Below, piece after piece: positions 38,211-47,278 of a DNA stretch of 64,000 nucleotides. The notes beneath the pieces are model-generated. The model saw nothing but the letters and a program-made list of their open reading frames with translations, searched no databases and had not been told where the DNA came from. The translations under genes and the position numbers were made by a program. Origin of the DNA: Modestobacter sp. L9-4 (GTDB lineage Bacteria > Actinomycetota > Actinomycetes > Mycobacteriales > Geodermatophilaceae); the NCBI RefSeq assembly GCF_019112525.1, contig NZ_CP077800.1:1612001-1676000 (forward strand), in the 5' to 3' direction. The stretch's first letter is position 1, and every line of letters begins with the position of its first letter.

Positions 38211-39775
38211 TTCGAGGCCTCGCCCTCCGCCTCGGCCCGGCGGGCCAGGGCGAAGGCGGCGAGCGCGTCGACGAGCGGGCCGACGGCGGCCTCCTCCGGC
38301 TGCACGTCCACGCGCAGGCCGAACTCGACGGCGCTGGCCGAGGTGGCCGGGCCGATCACCGAGACGACGGTGCGGGCGTGCGGCTTGCCGGCGATGCCGA
38401 CGAGGTTCCGCACGGTGGAGGAGGAGGTGAAGCACACCGCGTCGAAGCCACCGCCCTTGATGGCCTCGCGCACCGCGGCCGGCGGCGGGGCCGCCCGGAC
38501 GGTGCGGTAGGCGGTGACGTCGTCGATCTCCCAGCCGCGGTCCTTCAGGCCCGCGGCGAGGGTCTCGGTGGCGATGTCGGCGCGGGGCAGCAGCACCCGG
38601 TCGATCGGGTCGAACACGTCGTCGTAGGGCGGGAAGTCGGCCAGCAGGCCCTCGCTGGACTGCTCACCGCTGGGCACCAGCTCCGGCACGATGCCGAACT
38701 CGCGCACCGCGTCGGCGGTCTGCTGGCCCACGCAGGCCACCTTGACCCCGGCGAACGCGCGGGCGTCCAGGCCCAGCTCGGTGAACTTCTCCCGCACCGC
38801 GCGCACGGCGTTGGTCGAGGTGAACACGATCCAGCCGTAGCGGCCGGTGACCAGGCCCTTGACGGCCCGGTCCATCTGGGCCGGGCTGCGCGGGGGCTCG
38901 ACGGCGATGGTCGGCACCTCGACGGGCACGGCGCCGTAGGCGCGCAGCCGCTCGCTCATGTCGCCGGCCTGCTCCTTGGTGCGCGGCACCAGGACCCGCC
39001 AGCCGAACAGCGGGCGGCTCTCCCACCAGGACAGCTTGGCGCGCTTGTCGACCGCGGCACCGACGGTGACGACGACGGCACCGCTGAGGCTGTCGAGCCC
39101 GGCGGACTTCTCGGCCACCGCGGCCAGCTTGGTGGCCACGCTCTTCTGCGCGGTGCCGGTGCCCTCGGTGGTGACGACCACCGGGGTGCTGCCGGACAGC
39201 CCGCCCTCGACGAGGCCGGCGGCCACGGTGGGCAGCTGCTCGGCGGAGGCCTGCAGCACCAGCGGGCTGCCGGTGCCGTTGGCGGCGGCGGCCAGCGCGG
39301 CCAGCCGGTCCGGGCCCTCGACCGCGGTGTCCAGGGCACGCAGGTCGGCGTGCACCGAGCCCGCGCCCAGCGGCACGCCGGCGTACGCGGGGACGGCGGT
39401 GCCCACGGCCACACCGGGGACGACGTCGAAGGCGACGCTGGTGCGGGTGACCGCCAGCGCCTCCTTGACGACGGCGTCGCTGGTGAACGGGTCGCCGGAG
39501 ACCAGCCGCACGACGACGTTGCCGTTCTTGGCCCCGGCGACCGCGCTCTTGGCGACCTCGGCCGGCTCGCCGGAGACGATCGTCAGCTCGAGGTCGGGGT
39601 GCGCCTCCAGCAGCGCCTCGCGCACGGCGGCGGAGACGTCGGGGTCGGCCAGCACCGTGTCGGCGCCGGCGATCGCCGCGCTCGCGCGGGTGGTGAGCAG
39701 CTCGGGGTCACCGGGACCGGCGCCGACGAAGACCACCATGCCCTTGCCGGTGCCGTTCTTGCGTGAGCGCGTCAT
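38207..39775 (-). CDS. hemD: uroporphyrinogen-III synthase with N-terminal SUMT-like domain
   Basis: 522 residues. The C-terminal half (about 260-515) is uroporphyrinogen-III synthase, which closes and inverts ring D (WIVFTSTNAVRAVREKF, ACVGQQTADAVREFG, CFTSSSTVRNL). The N-terminal half (about 10-250) has the fold of uroporphyrinogen-III C-methyltransferase: VFVGAGPGDPELLTTRA and VPGVAVGTAVPAYAGVPLG. Its motifs are weakened, for example RLVSGDPF where active enzymes have RLKGGDPF, with no GRGGEE stretch after it. The methylase half may therefore be inactive in siroheme or cobalamin synthesis. ATG at 39775. Confidence 0.9.
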   Translation of the reverse strand: MTRSRKNGTGKGMVVFVGAGPGDPELLTTRASAAIAGADTVLADPDVSAAVREALLEAHPDLELTIVSGEPAEVAKSAVAGAKNGNVVVRLVSGDPFTSDAVVKEALAVTRTSVAFDVVPGVAVGTAVPAYAGVPLGAGSVHADLRALDTAVEGPDRLAALAAAANGTGSPLVLQASAEQLPTVAAGLVEGGLSGSTPVVVTTEGTGTAQKSVATKLAAVAEKSAGLDSLSGAVVVTVGAAVDKRAKLSWWESRPLFGWRVLVPRTKEQAGDMSERLRAYGAVPVEVPTIAVEPPRSPAQMDRAVKGLVTGRYGWIVFTSTNAVRAVREKFTELGLDARAFAGVKVACVGQQTADAVREFGIVPELVPSGEQSSEGLLADFPPYDDVFDPIDRVLLPRADIATETLAAGLKDRGWEIDDVTAYRTVRAAPPPAAVREAIKGGGFDAVCFTSSSTVRNLVGIAGKPHARTVVSVIGPATSASAVEFGLRVDVQPEEAAVGPLVDALAAFALARRAEAEGEASK

Positions 39776-39848
39776 CGCGTGCTCCTGTTCTTCTGCCCCG
39801 GAGTGGGGCGCTGCGGGTGGTACGGGACGGATGGGGTGCGGACGCCGG

Positions 39849-40784
39849 TCACCGGCTCATCGCCATGAGCCCGGCGGCGCCGCGGTCGAGCAGCTCGGCG
39901 GCCAGTGCGCGGCCCAGGTCGGCCGCCTCGGGCGCGGGCCCGGAGATCGAGCCCCGGACGCCGTCGCTGCCGTCGATGGCGGTGACCGAGGCGCGCAGGT
40001 AGAGCTCGGCGCTGCCGTCCTCGGCCTCGGCCAGCTCGGCGTAGGCGGCGACGGGGGCGCTGCAGCCGGCCTCGAGCGCGGTGAGCACGGCGCGCTCGGC
40101 GGCGACGCAGGCCCGGACGGCGGGGTCGTCGAGGGCGGCGACCAGCTCTATGACGCGGGTGTCGTCGGTGCGGCACTCGACGGCCAGCGCGCCCTGCGCG
40201 GGGGCGGGCAGCACCTGAATCGGGTCGAGGGTCTCGGTGACCGCCGACAGCCGGTCGAGCCGGGCCAGGCCGGCGCGGGCCAGGACGACGGCGTCGAGGT
40301 CGGCGTCGGGGCCCAGGGCCCGGGCCATCCGGGTGTCCACGTTGCCGCGGATCGGCACGATCTCCAGCCCGAGCCCCAGTGCGCGCAGCTGGGCCATCCG
40401 GCGCGGCGCCCCGGTGCCGATGCGGGAGCCGGGCGGCAGCTCCCCGAGGGTGAGGCCGTCGCGGGCCACGAGGGCGTCACGGGGGTCCTGCCGGGCCGGG
40501 ACGGCGGCCACGGTGAGGCCGGTCGTCGGCGCGGTCGGCAGGTCCTTGAAGCTGTGCACGGCGAGGTCGACCGTGCCCGCGTGCAGCGCCTCGCGCAGCG
40601 CGGTGACGAACACCCCCGTGCCGCCGAGCTGACTGATCGCCTCGGTGGAGCGGTCGCCGTAGGTGCTCACGTGCACCAGCTCGACCGGCACGCCGCTGGC
40701 GGCGGTGAGCGCGTCGGCGACGTGCTGGGACTGGGTGAGCGCCAGGGCGCTGGCCCGGGTGCCCAGCCGCAGGGCGGCGGTCAC
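39849..40784 (-). CDS. hemC: hydroxymethylbilane synthase (porphobilinogen deaminase)
   Basis: Polymerises four porphobilinogens to hydroxymethylbilane. 311 residues. LRLGTRASALALTQSQHVAD at the start, VHSFKDLPT and the cofactor-attachment Cys in LEAGCSAPVAAYAE (about residue 243) are intact. GTG start at 40784 overlaps the hemA stop (GTGA). 73 bases without features separate it from hemD. Confidence 0.96.
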   Translation of the reverse strand: MTAALRLGTRASALALTQSQHVADALTAASGVPVELVHVSTYGDRSTEAISQLGGTGVFVTALREALHAGTVDLAVHSFKDLPTAPTTGLTVAAVPARQDPRDALVARDGLTLGELPPGSRIGTGAPRRMAQLRALGLGLEIVPIRGNVDTRMARALGPDADLDAVVLARAGLARLDRLSAVTETLDPIQVLPAPAQGALAVECRTDDTRVIELVAALDDPAVRACVAAERAVLTALEAGCSAPVAAYAELAEAEDGSAELYLRASVTAIDGSDGVRGSISGPAPEAADLGRALAAELLDRGAAGLMAMSR

Positions 40785-42187
40785 GCGGCACCGCCGGGCA
40801 GGCCGTCGCCGGTGACGTCGATGCGCGGGTCCAGCGCCGACAGCGGCGTGCCGGCGGGCACCTGCGGGTCGACGGTCACCGCGTCGGACAGCGTGGTGCG
40901 GTCGCTGTCGGTGGTGCCCGACAGGCCGAGGCCGAACAGCGCCCGCAGCGCGTCGGCGTAGTCGGTGCCGCCGGGGGCGCTGGCCAGCTCCTTGACCCGC
41001 ACGGTCGGCTCGTGCAGCAGCTTGTCGACCACCCGGCGCACCGTGCGGGCGACCTCGCTGCGGGCCTTCGCGTCGAGGTCGGGCAGCCGGGTGGACAGCC
41101 GCAGCAGCTCGGCGTCGACCACCTCGGCGGCCTGGCTGCGCAGCGCGGAGACCGTGGGGGCCACCGCCGCAGCCTGGCGCTCGGCGCGCAGCAGCGAGGT
41201 CTCCAGCTCGACCAGCGCGTGCGCGGCGGCGATGTCGTCGGCGGCGACGGAGCCGGCGACCGGCCGCCCGGGGTGCGCGGCGCGCTCGCCCTGCAGCATG
41301 GCCAGGTCGATCAGGTGGACCCCGGGCAGCGCGGCGACCGCGGGCTCGACGTCCCGGGGCAGGGCCAGGTCGACGACCGCCAGCGGGCGGCCGGCGCGGT
41401 CCCCGACCACGTCGGTGCCGATGACCGTGCCGATGGCGCCGGTGCAGGTGACCAGCACGTCGGCGACCGCGATCTCCTCGGCCAGCCGGTCGAGGTCGGC
41501 CTGCCGCCCGCCGATCGACTCGGCGAGCCGGGCGGCGCTGGCCGGCGTGCGGCTGCTGACGGTGACCGCCGCACCGCGGCGGGCCAGGGTGGTCGCGGCC
41601 AGCGCGCCCATCGAACCGGCGCCGACGACGAGCACCGGGCGGCCGGCCAGCTCACCGAGCACGTCGGTGACCCGGTCGAGGGCGACGGAGACCAGCGAGG
41701 CGCCGGCCTTGTCGATGCCGGTCTCGGCGTGCACGCGCTTGCCGACCCGCAGCGCCCGCTGGGTGATCGGGTGCAGCTCGCGGCCGACCGTGCCCTCCTC
41801 CTGCGCCAGGGCGTAGGCGGCGCGGAGCTGGCCGAGCACCTGGGTCTCCCCCACCACCATGGAGTCCAGGCCCGCGGCGACGGTGCACAGGTGCCCGATC
41901 GCCTGGTCCTCGTAGTAGACGGTGACGTAGGGCGAGAGCTCCTCCACCGTGGCGCCGGCGTGCCGGGCGAGCACCCGGCTGACGTCGGTGATGCCGCCGT
42001 GGAAGCGGTCGACCTCGGCGAAGACCTCGATCCGGTTGCAGGTGGCCAGCACCAGCGCCTCGGACACGTGCTCGCTCTCGACGAGCTCGTGCAGCGTCTT
42101 GACCTTGTCGTCACCGGTCATCGACACCTGCTCGAGCAGGGAGACCGGTGCGGTCTGGTGGCTGATGCCGACGGCGAGCAGGCTCAT
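40781..42187 (-). CDS. hemA: glutamyl-tRNA reductase
   Basis: First committed step of the C5 heme pathway: reduces glutamyl-tRNA to glutamate-1-semialdehyde with NADPH. 468 residues. The catalytic Cys 50 is in VLATCNRIEVF; SMVVGETQVLGQLRAAYALA and the nucleotide motif VLVVGAGSMGALAA follow. ATG at 42185-42187 overlaps the rex stop (ATGA). Being directly after rex, it should respond to NADH levels as reported for Streptomyces rex-hemACD. Confidence 0.96.
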   Translation of the reverse strand: MSLLAVGISHQTAPVSLLEQVSMTGDDKVKTLHELVESEHVSEALVLATCNRIEVFAEVDRFHGGITDVSRVLARHAGATVEELSPYVTVYYEDQAIGHLCTVAAGLDSMVVGETQVLGQLRAAYALAQEEGTVGRELHPITQRALRVGKRVHAETGIDKAGASLVSVALDRVTDVLGELAGRPVLVVGAGSMGALAATTLARRGAAVTVSSRTPASAARLAESIGGRQADLDRLAEEIAVADVLVTCTGAIGTVIGTDVVGDRAGRPLAVVDLALPRDVEPAVAALPGVHLIDLAMLQGERAAHPGRPVAGSVAADDIAAAHALVELETSLLRAERQAAAVAPTVSALRSQAAEVVDAELLRLSTRLPDLDAKARSEVARTVRRVVDKLLHEPTVRVKELASAPGGTDYADALRALFGLGLSGTTDSDRTTLSDAVTVDPQVPAGTPLSALDPRIDVTGDGLPGGAA

Positions 42188-42870
42188 CGGGCACCTGCCC
42201 GGGCCAGCTCGGGGGCGGCCGGCTGCGGGGAGCCGTCGCGCTGCTGGTCCAGGAAGGCCAGCACCTGCAGCTCCACGGAGAGGTCGACCTTGCGGACGTC
42301 GACGCCCGCGGGCACCGCCAACGCCACCGGCGCGAAGTTCAAGATGCTCCTCACCCCTGCCGCGACGAGCCGGTCGCAGACCGACTGGGCCACCTCGGCG
42401 GGTGTCGTGACGACCCCGATGGACGCGCGGGTCCGGGCCACGACGGCCTCGAGCTCGCTCACCGGGAGGACGGTCAGCCCACCCACCTGCGAGCCGACCG
42501 TCGCGGGGTCGGTGTCCAGCAGGGCGACGAACTCGAAGCCCCGGCTCGGGAAGCCGGTGTAGTCGGCCAGCGCGGAGCCCAGCCGACCGGCGCCCACGAG
42601 CACGCAGGGGCGGGACCGGGCACCGCCCAGGGTCTCGTTGAGCCGGTCGCGGAGGCCGGGGACGGAGTAGCCCACGCCCCGGACGCCGCAGGGGCCCAGG
42701 TGCGAGAGGTCCTTGCGCAGACCGGCGGGGTTCACCCCGGCGGCGGTGGCCAGCTCCCCGGAGGAGACGTGACTGCGACCGTCGTCGGCGAGACCGGCCA
42801 GCACCCGCAGGTACACGGCCAGCCGGGCAACGGTGGCCTCCGGGATGTTCCGGGGCCGCGACTCGGGCAC
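42184..42870 (-). CDS. rex: redox-sensing transcriptional repressor Rex
   Basis: Binds DNA when NAD+ is high and releases it when NADH rises. 228 residues from a GTG at 42868-42870, with GGAG nine bases upstream; this gives the expected short lead before IPEATVARLAVYLRVLAGL. A winged helix (about residues 15-85, SSGELATAAGVNPAGLRKDL) precedes the NAD-binding Rossmann domain (CVLVGAGRLGSALADY). NFAPVALAVPAGVDVRKVDL closes the family pattern. First gene of rex-hemA-hemC-hemD-hemB; probable targets here are its own promoter and nuo. Confidence 0.95.
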   Translation of the reverse strand: MPESRPRNIPEATVARLAVYLRVLAGLADDGRSHVSSGELATAAGVNPAGLRKDLSHLGPCGVRGVGYSVPGLRDRLNETLGGARSRPCVLVGAGRLGSALADYTGFPSRGFEFVALLDTDPATVGSQVGGLTVLPVSELEAVVARTRASIGVVTTPAEVAQSVCDRLVAAGVRSILNFAPVALAVPAGVDVRKVDLSVELQVLAFLDQQRDGSPQPAAPELARAGAR

Positions 42871-42967
42871 GGGCAGACTCCACAGCGTTCCGAGGGCGAC
42901 CGGCGGGGAGCCGGGGACGCTCGGGGGGACTTCGGGAACGCGGGCGCGTCGGCGCCCGGCGACAGCA

Positions 42968-42996
42968 ACGGTAGCCGCTTGTGAACGCCTGAACAA
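42968..42996 (-). promoter_or_regulatory. rex promoter with Rex-operator-like site
   Basis: TTGTGAACGCCTGAACAA (42979-42996) matches the operator with one perfect half (TTGTGAA) and two changes in the other. On the minus strand a TACCGT -10 box (42968-42973) lies just downstream, so the operator covers the spacer/-35 zone. Both this site and the nuo site continue with AGTCG. Suggests autoregulation of rex-hemACDB. Confidence 0.65.
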
Positions 42997-43053
42997 AGTC
43001 GGCGAGGCCGTATGCGCAGGTCGGGCGCCCCTGCTGTGGTGAGGACCACGCCC

Positions 43054-43075
43054 GCGACACCCGTCCGGGTGTCGC
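43054..43075 (-). terminator. hairpin after the glutaredoxin-like gene
   Basis: GCGACACCC (43054-43062) and GGGTGTCGC (43067-43075) form a perfect 9-bp stem with loop GTCC, four bases past the stop at 43079. Separates the ligase-glutaredoxin unit from rex. Confidence 0.65.
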
Positions 43076-43078
43076 AGG

Positions 43079-43342
43079 TCAGCCGGGACCGGGCGGGACG
43101 CCGAGGTCGCGGCGCAGCCGCTGGACGTCGACGGTGAAGTGGCTGTGCTCCCGGCCGTCCAGGAGCACGACCGGGACGCGGTCGCCGTACTCGATGCGCA
43201 GCTCGACGTCGGCGTCGACGTCGACCAGCTCCACGCCGAGCCCGGCCTCACCGGCGATCCGGGTCAGCGTCTCGGCGGCCACCACGCACAGGTGGCAGTT
43301 GGCCCGGGTGAGCAGCTGCAGGCGCGCGCCGGGCTCACTCAC
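43079..43342 (-). CDS. glutaredoxin-like protein
   Basis: 87-residue thioredoxin-fold protein with the redox motif NCHLC (Cys 16 and 19) after the first strand (RLQLLTRA), and YGDRVPVVLLDG, whose Pro is the cis-Pro. Members of this glutaredoxin/DUF836-like family sit beside hemA in mycobacteria (Rv0508, from memory). In an organism with mycothiol it may be a mycoredoxin-like reductase, but its partner is unknown. GTG at 43342 overlaps the ligase stop by eight bases. Confidence 0.88.
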   Translation of the reverse strand: MSEPGARLQLLTRANCHLCVVAAETLTRIAGEAGLGVELVDVDADVELRIEYGDRVPVVLLDGREHSHFTVDVQRLRRDLGVPPGPG

Positions 43343-44924
43343 CGGGCACCGCCCCCGCCGCGGCGGCCCGCTCCAGGCCAAGCTCGCGCAGTCGGGCGCG
43401 GCTGACCTTGCCGGCCAGGGAGTGCGGCAGCTCGGGCACGAAGTGCACCGCGACCGGCACCTTGAACCGGGCCAGCGACCGGGCCGCGTGCTCGCGCAGC
43501 TGCTCCTCGGTGAGCGTGGCGCCCTCGGTGCGGACGACGACGGCGTGCACGGCCTCCCCCGTCGCCGGGTCGGGCACCCCGATCACCGCGGCCTCGACGA
43601 CCTCGGGGTGCTCGCCCAGGACCCGCTCGACCTCGCCGGGGTAGACGTTGAACCCGCGCACCAGCACCAGGTCGCGGCGCCGCTCGACCAGGTGCAGGTC
43701 GCCGTCGGCGTCGCGGTGGGCGATGTCGCCGGTGGCCAGCCAGCCCTCGGCGTCCGGGCCGTCGGCCCCGTCGGGCCAGTAGCCGCTGAACAGGTTGGGC
43801 CCGCGGGCGCAGATCTCCCCGGCCTCCTCGGCGTCCTGCTCGCCGTCCGGGCCGACGAACGGGTCGCCGAAGACCCCCGCCCGCACCCGGCTGCCCGGGT
43901 CGTCGCCGGCGGCCGGGCCCCCGGCGGTGTCGCGCAGGACCAGCTCGATGCCCGGCAGCGGGCCGCCGATGCACTCGGGCTTGGCCCGCCCGGTGGCCAG
44001 CGTGCTGGCCAGCACCGGAGCGGCCTCGGTGAGGCCGTAGCCCTCCCACACCGTCACCGCGGCCCGGTCGCGCATCGCCGCGAACAGCGCGCCGGGCATC
44101 GGGGCGGCGCCGCAGGAGGCGGTGCGCACGGCGGCGAACCCGCGCCGCAGCACCGTGTCGCTGCCGGCGGCGTCGGCCAGCGCCAGCCAGGCGCCGTACA
44201 TCGGCGGGGCGCCCAGGACGGCGGAGACCTCCTCCGCGGCCATCAGGGCCAACGTCGCCGCCGGGTCGAACTCCTCGACCAGCACCCCGCAGGTCGCGGT
44301 GGCCGCGACCAGCCCGAGGCCGCTGTTGAAGCCGTAGACGTGGAAGAGCGGGAGCACCAGCAGCACCCGGTCCCCGGCCCGCACCGGCGGCGGGTCGAGG
44401 GCGAGCAGTTGCTGCTGGTTGGCCAGCAGCGCGGCGTGGGTGAGCATCGCGCCGCGCGGGCGGCCGGTGGTGCCGCTGGTGTAGGCCAGCAGCGCCAGCG
44501 CCGACGGGTCCTCGGGGTCGGCCGGCGCGGGACCGTCACCGTCCGGGGGGCCCACGCACACCGGGACGCCGGCGAGCCCGGCCCGGTCGGCGGCCACCAC
44601 CAGCAGGCCGGCGCCGGAGTCGGTGAGCAGGTGCTCGACCTCCGGGTCGGTGTAGGCGGTGTTCACCGGGACGACGACCAGCCCGGCCCGCATCGCGCCC
44701 ATCACCGCGACCACCCAGTCGACGCCGTTGGGCAGCTGCACCGCCACCCGGTCACCGGCCTGCAGCCCACGGGCGAGGCAGCCCGCGGCCGCCCGGTCGA
44801 CCAGCCCGTCGAGCTCGGCCCAGGTCAGCCGCCGCTCGCCGTGCACGAGCGCGGGCGCGTCGCCCGCGGTGGCCGCCGCCCGGCGGACCAGCGCGGAGAA
44901 GGTGCGCACCTCGTCGACCGGCAC
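43335..44924 (-). CDS. AMP-dependent acyl-CoA synthetase/ligase
   Basis: 529-residue adenylate-forming enzyme that would activate a carboxylic acid (probably fatty or aromatic) to its CoA thioester. The phosphate loop YTSGTTGRPRGAMLTH, the LPLFHVYGFN motif, WEGYGLTEAAPV, GWLATGDIAHRDADG and the hinge RRRDLVLVRGFNVYPGEVE are present, and the C-terminal Lys is in LPHSLAGKVSR. The substrate cannot be told. GTG at 44922-44924 with GGAGG six bases upstream. Shares an operon with the glutaredoxin-like gene and diverges from the BldN-like sigma factor gene. Confidence 0.9.
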   Translation of the reverse strand: MPVDEVRTFSALVRRAAATAGDAPALVHGERRLTWAELDGLVDRAAAGCLARGLQAGDRVAVQLPNGVDWVVAVMGAMRAGLVVVPVNTAYTDPEVEHLLTDSGAGLLVVAADRAGLAGVPVCVGPPDGDGPAPADPEDPSALALLAYTSGTTGRPRGAMLTHAALLANQQQLLALDPPPVRAGDRVLLVLPLFHVYGFNSGLGLVAATATCGVLVEEFDPAATLALMAAEEVSAVLGAPPMYGAWLALADAAGSDTVLRRGFAAVRTASCGAAPMPGALFAAMRDRAAVTVWEGYGLTEAAPVLASTLATGRAKPECIGGPLPGIELVLRDTAGGPAAGDDPGSRVRAGVFGDPFVGPDGEQDAEEAGEICARGPNLFSGYWPDGADGPDAEGWLATGDIAHRDADGDLHLVERRRDLVLVRGFNVYPGEVERVLGEHPEVVEAAVIGVPDPATGEAVHAVVVRTEGATLTEEQLREHAARSLARFKVPVAVHFVPELPHSLAGKVSRARLRELGLERAAAAGAVPGE

Positions 44925-45068
44925 AGGGGACCTCCGCGGAGCAGCAGCCGTCTTGAGACGGCGGGAACGTGGACGCAGCGGCACGATGTTGTCACCATGG
45001 TCGCCGGGCCGCACTGCGCCTGGACCGGGCCGGCCGGCTCGGCGGGGGTGGGAGGGGTCGACACCAGC

Positions 45069-45800
45069 ATGTCCCGTCCCAGGCCGGTCGCGCCCACCGC
45101 CGCGCCGCCCGGGCCCGCGGCCCCCGCGCGGCCGCCGCTCCCCTCCCCCGCCGACACCGACCCGGCGGCGTCCCGGCCGGTGCCCTGGCCGCGCGCGTCG
45201 GCCGCCCGGCCGCGGCCGACCCCGTACCCGCGGCACGCCGTCGCCCTCGACGAGCAGGTCGACGTCTGGGAGCTGGTGCGCCGCGCGCAGGACGGGGACA
45301 CCGAGGGGTTCGGCCAGCTCTACGACCGCTACGTCGACGTCGTCTACCGGTTCCTGTACGCGCGGGTCGGCGACCGGGCCACCGCGGAGGACTTCACCAG
45401 CGAGACGTTCGTCCGGGCGCTGCGCCGGATCGACTCGCTCAGCTTCCAGGGCCGCGACGTCGGCGCCTGGCTGGTGACCATCGCCCGCAACATCGTGCTC
45501 GACCACGTGAAGAGCAGCCGGGTCCGGCTGGAGGTGCCCACCGCCGACATGCGGGACGCCGACCGGGCCACCGACGGCCCGGAGGAGGCGGTGCTGCAGC
45601 GGCTGACCAACGCCGCGCTGTTCGCCGCGATCGCCCAGCTGTCCGCCGACCAGCGCGAGTGCCTGGTGCTGCGGTTCCTGCAGGGGCTGTCGGTCGCCGA
45701 GACGGCCGCGGCGATGGGCAAGAAGGACGGCGCGGTGAAGGCGCTGCAGCACCGGGCGGTGCGGCGGCTGGCGACCCTGGTGCCGGAGGGGCTCGGGTGA
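45069..45800 (+). CDS. ECF sigma factor, BldN-like
   Basis: Alternative sigma factor. 243 residues from the ATG at 45069, with GGGAGGGG 12 bases upstream; an ATG at 44997 would add 24 residues. A Pro/Ala-rich leader of about 55 residues precedes sigma region 2 (FGQLYDRYVDVVYRFLYARV, then TAEDFTSETFVRALRRI and WLVTIARNIVLDHVKSS) and region 4 (LSADQRECLVLRFLQGLSVA then ETAAAMGKKDGAVKALQHR). These closely match, from memory, Streptomyces BldN, which controls aerial growth genes and also has an N-terminal extension. The next gene is the expected membrane anti-sigma. Confidence 0.88.
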   Translation: MSRPRPVAPTAAPPGPAAPARPPLPSPADTDPAASRPVPWPRASAARPRPTPYPRHAVALDEQVDVWELVRRAQDGDTEGFGQLYDRYVDVVYRFLYARVGDRATAEDFTSETFVRALRRIDSLSFQGRDVGAWLVTIARNIVLDHVKSSRVRLEVPTADMRDADRATDGPEEAVLQRLTNAALFAAIAQLSADQRECLVLRFLQGLSVAETAAAMGKKDGAVKALQHRAVRRLATLVPEGLG

Positions 45801-45918
45801 CCGCGCCCGCGATCACCCAGCGGCACCCCGTAACGACCGGCCGTGCCCTCTCGTTGACCGGACCGGGACGCTGCCGCAGTCGGCGCAGCGGACGGGCAGC
45901 GGGAGAGGAGGCGGTGCG

Positions 45919-47220
45919 GTGACGGCCCCACGCTCCGACCCGCCCCCGGGCCGCACCGCCGTCGAGGACGCGCTGCTCACCCAGCTCGAGACGCTGGCCG
46001 GCGAGCACGCCGCCGTCCCGGACCCGGGGTTCCGGCAGGCCACCCGTGGCCGGCTGGTCGCGATGGCGGCCGTGGCGGGCCCTCCCGGCCGTCGCGCCCC
46101 GGCACCCGACGGCGTCCTGCGCCGGCTGCTCGCCTCCCCGCCCGGGCGCCCCCGCCGCCGCCGGCTCGCCGCCGGGCTGACCGCCGCGGCGCTGACCCTC
46201 GCCGTCTCCGGCGGGGTGCTGGTCGCTGCGCAGGGCGCGCGGCCCGGCGACCTGCTCTACGACGTCAAGCGCGGCAGCGAGCACACGCAGCTGTCGCTGG
46301 CCGCGGACGGCGAGCGCGGGCACACGCTGCTGGACTTCGCCAGCACCCGGCTGCGCGAGGTCGGGGACCTGGTGGGCGTGCACGTCACCGCCGCCGCCGC
46401 GGTGGCACCCGCGGGCGGCGGCCCGGTGCTGGCCGCCGGCCCGGACGCCGGCCTGCTGGTGTCGACGCTGGGGACGATGGACGCCCAGACCACCCAGGGC
46501 ACCGCGGACCTGACCTCCCGCGCGGTCGACCAGCGCGACCGGGCCGCCGTCGAGGAGCTCATCGGCTGGGCCGACCGGCAGCGCGCCGGGATCGCCGAGC
46601 TCGCCCCCGCGGTACCGGCCGACGCCCGGGACGCCGTGGCCGACGCGGACCGCCTGGCCGGGGACGTGGCCGCCCGCGGTGCCGCACTGCGCCTGGCGCT
46701 GGCCTGCCCGGCCGGCCCGGCGACCGACGGCGTGGACGCGCTGGGCCCGCGCCCGGCCCCCTGCCCGCCCGCCGCGACGGAGTCGGCGGCGGCGGGGACC
46801 ACCGTGGTGTCCGGCCCGTCAGCCACCACCGCCGCGAGCAGCACCGCGACCCGCACCTCGGCGTCGGCGTCGTCCGCGGCGTCGCGCACCTCGAGCGGCA
46901 GCCCGCCACCGGTGGCTCCTGGCGCCCGGACGACGCCGGCCCCGCGGCCGACGCTGCCCACCGTCAGCACCGCCGTCCCGCGGCCGACCACGAGCGCCTC
47001 GCGGCCGGTGCTGCCCTCCCCGACCCTGCCGAGCATCCCGCTGCCGTCCCTGCCCGTGCCGAGCGTGTCGCTGCCGCCGGTGCCCGGCCGCACGGCGCCG
47101 ACCTCGTCGGCCGCGACGTCGTCGCCGGGTGCGGTGGTCCAGCTGCCGTCCGTGGCGCCCGGGCTCTCGGTGTGCGTCCCGCCGCTGGTCTCCGTCGGCT
47201 GTCGGCCCTCCGGCGGCTGA
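45919..47220 (+). CDS. DUF5667 membrane protein, candidate anti-sigma factor (RsbN-like)
   Basis: 433 residues. A short cytoplasmic N-terminus ([20 protein letters not shown], about residues 16-35) is followed by an Arg-rich stretch, one transmembrane helix ([20 protein letters not shown], about 83-102), then the DUF5667 core ([19 protein letters not shown]). The last 150 residues are Pro/Ser/Thr-rich and extracellular. Layout and position directly after a BldN-like sigma gene match Streptomyces rsbN, whose product binds BldN. GTG start with GGAGG upstream. Binding to the sigma factor is inference. Confidence 0.8.
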   Translation: MTAPRSDPPPGRTAVEDALLTQLETLAGEHAAVPDPGFRQATRGRLVAMAAVAGPPGRRAPAPDGVLRRLLASPPGRPRRRRLAAGLTAAALTLAVSGGVLVAAQGARPGDLLYDVKRGSEHTQLSLAADGERGHTLLDFASTRLREVGDLVGVHVTAAAAVAPAGGGPVLAAGPDAGLLVSTLGTMDAQTTQGTADLTSRAVDQRDRAAVEELIGWADRQRAGIAELAPAVPADARDAVADADRLAGDVAARGAALRLALACPAGPATDGVDALGPRPAPCPPAATESAAAGTTVVSGPSATTAASSTATRTSASASSAASRTSSGSPPPVAPGARTTPAPRPTLPTVSTAVPRPTTSASRPVLPSPTLPSIPLPSLPVPSVSLPPVPGRTAPTSSAATSSPGAVVQLPSVAPGLSVCVPPLVSVGCRPSGG

Positions 47221-47278
47221 GCAGCCGGCGACGCTAGGGTCGCCGGGACCGGGAGCCGACGCTTCGAGGGGGTGCGGG

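Noticed and set aside
44941-44996. GGGAAC followed about 19 bases later by GTT upstream of the sigma factor gene, as an ECF-type promoter.
   Set aside because: The spacing is longer than the usual 16-18 bases and the match is short; too weak to list as a feature.
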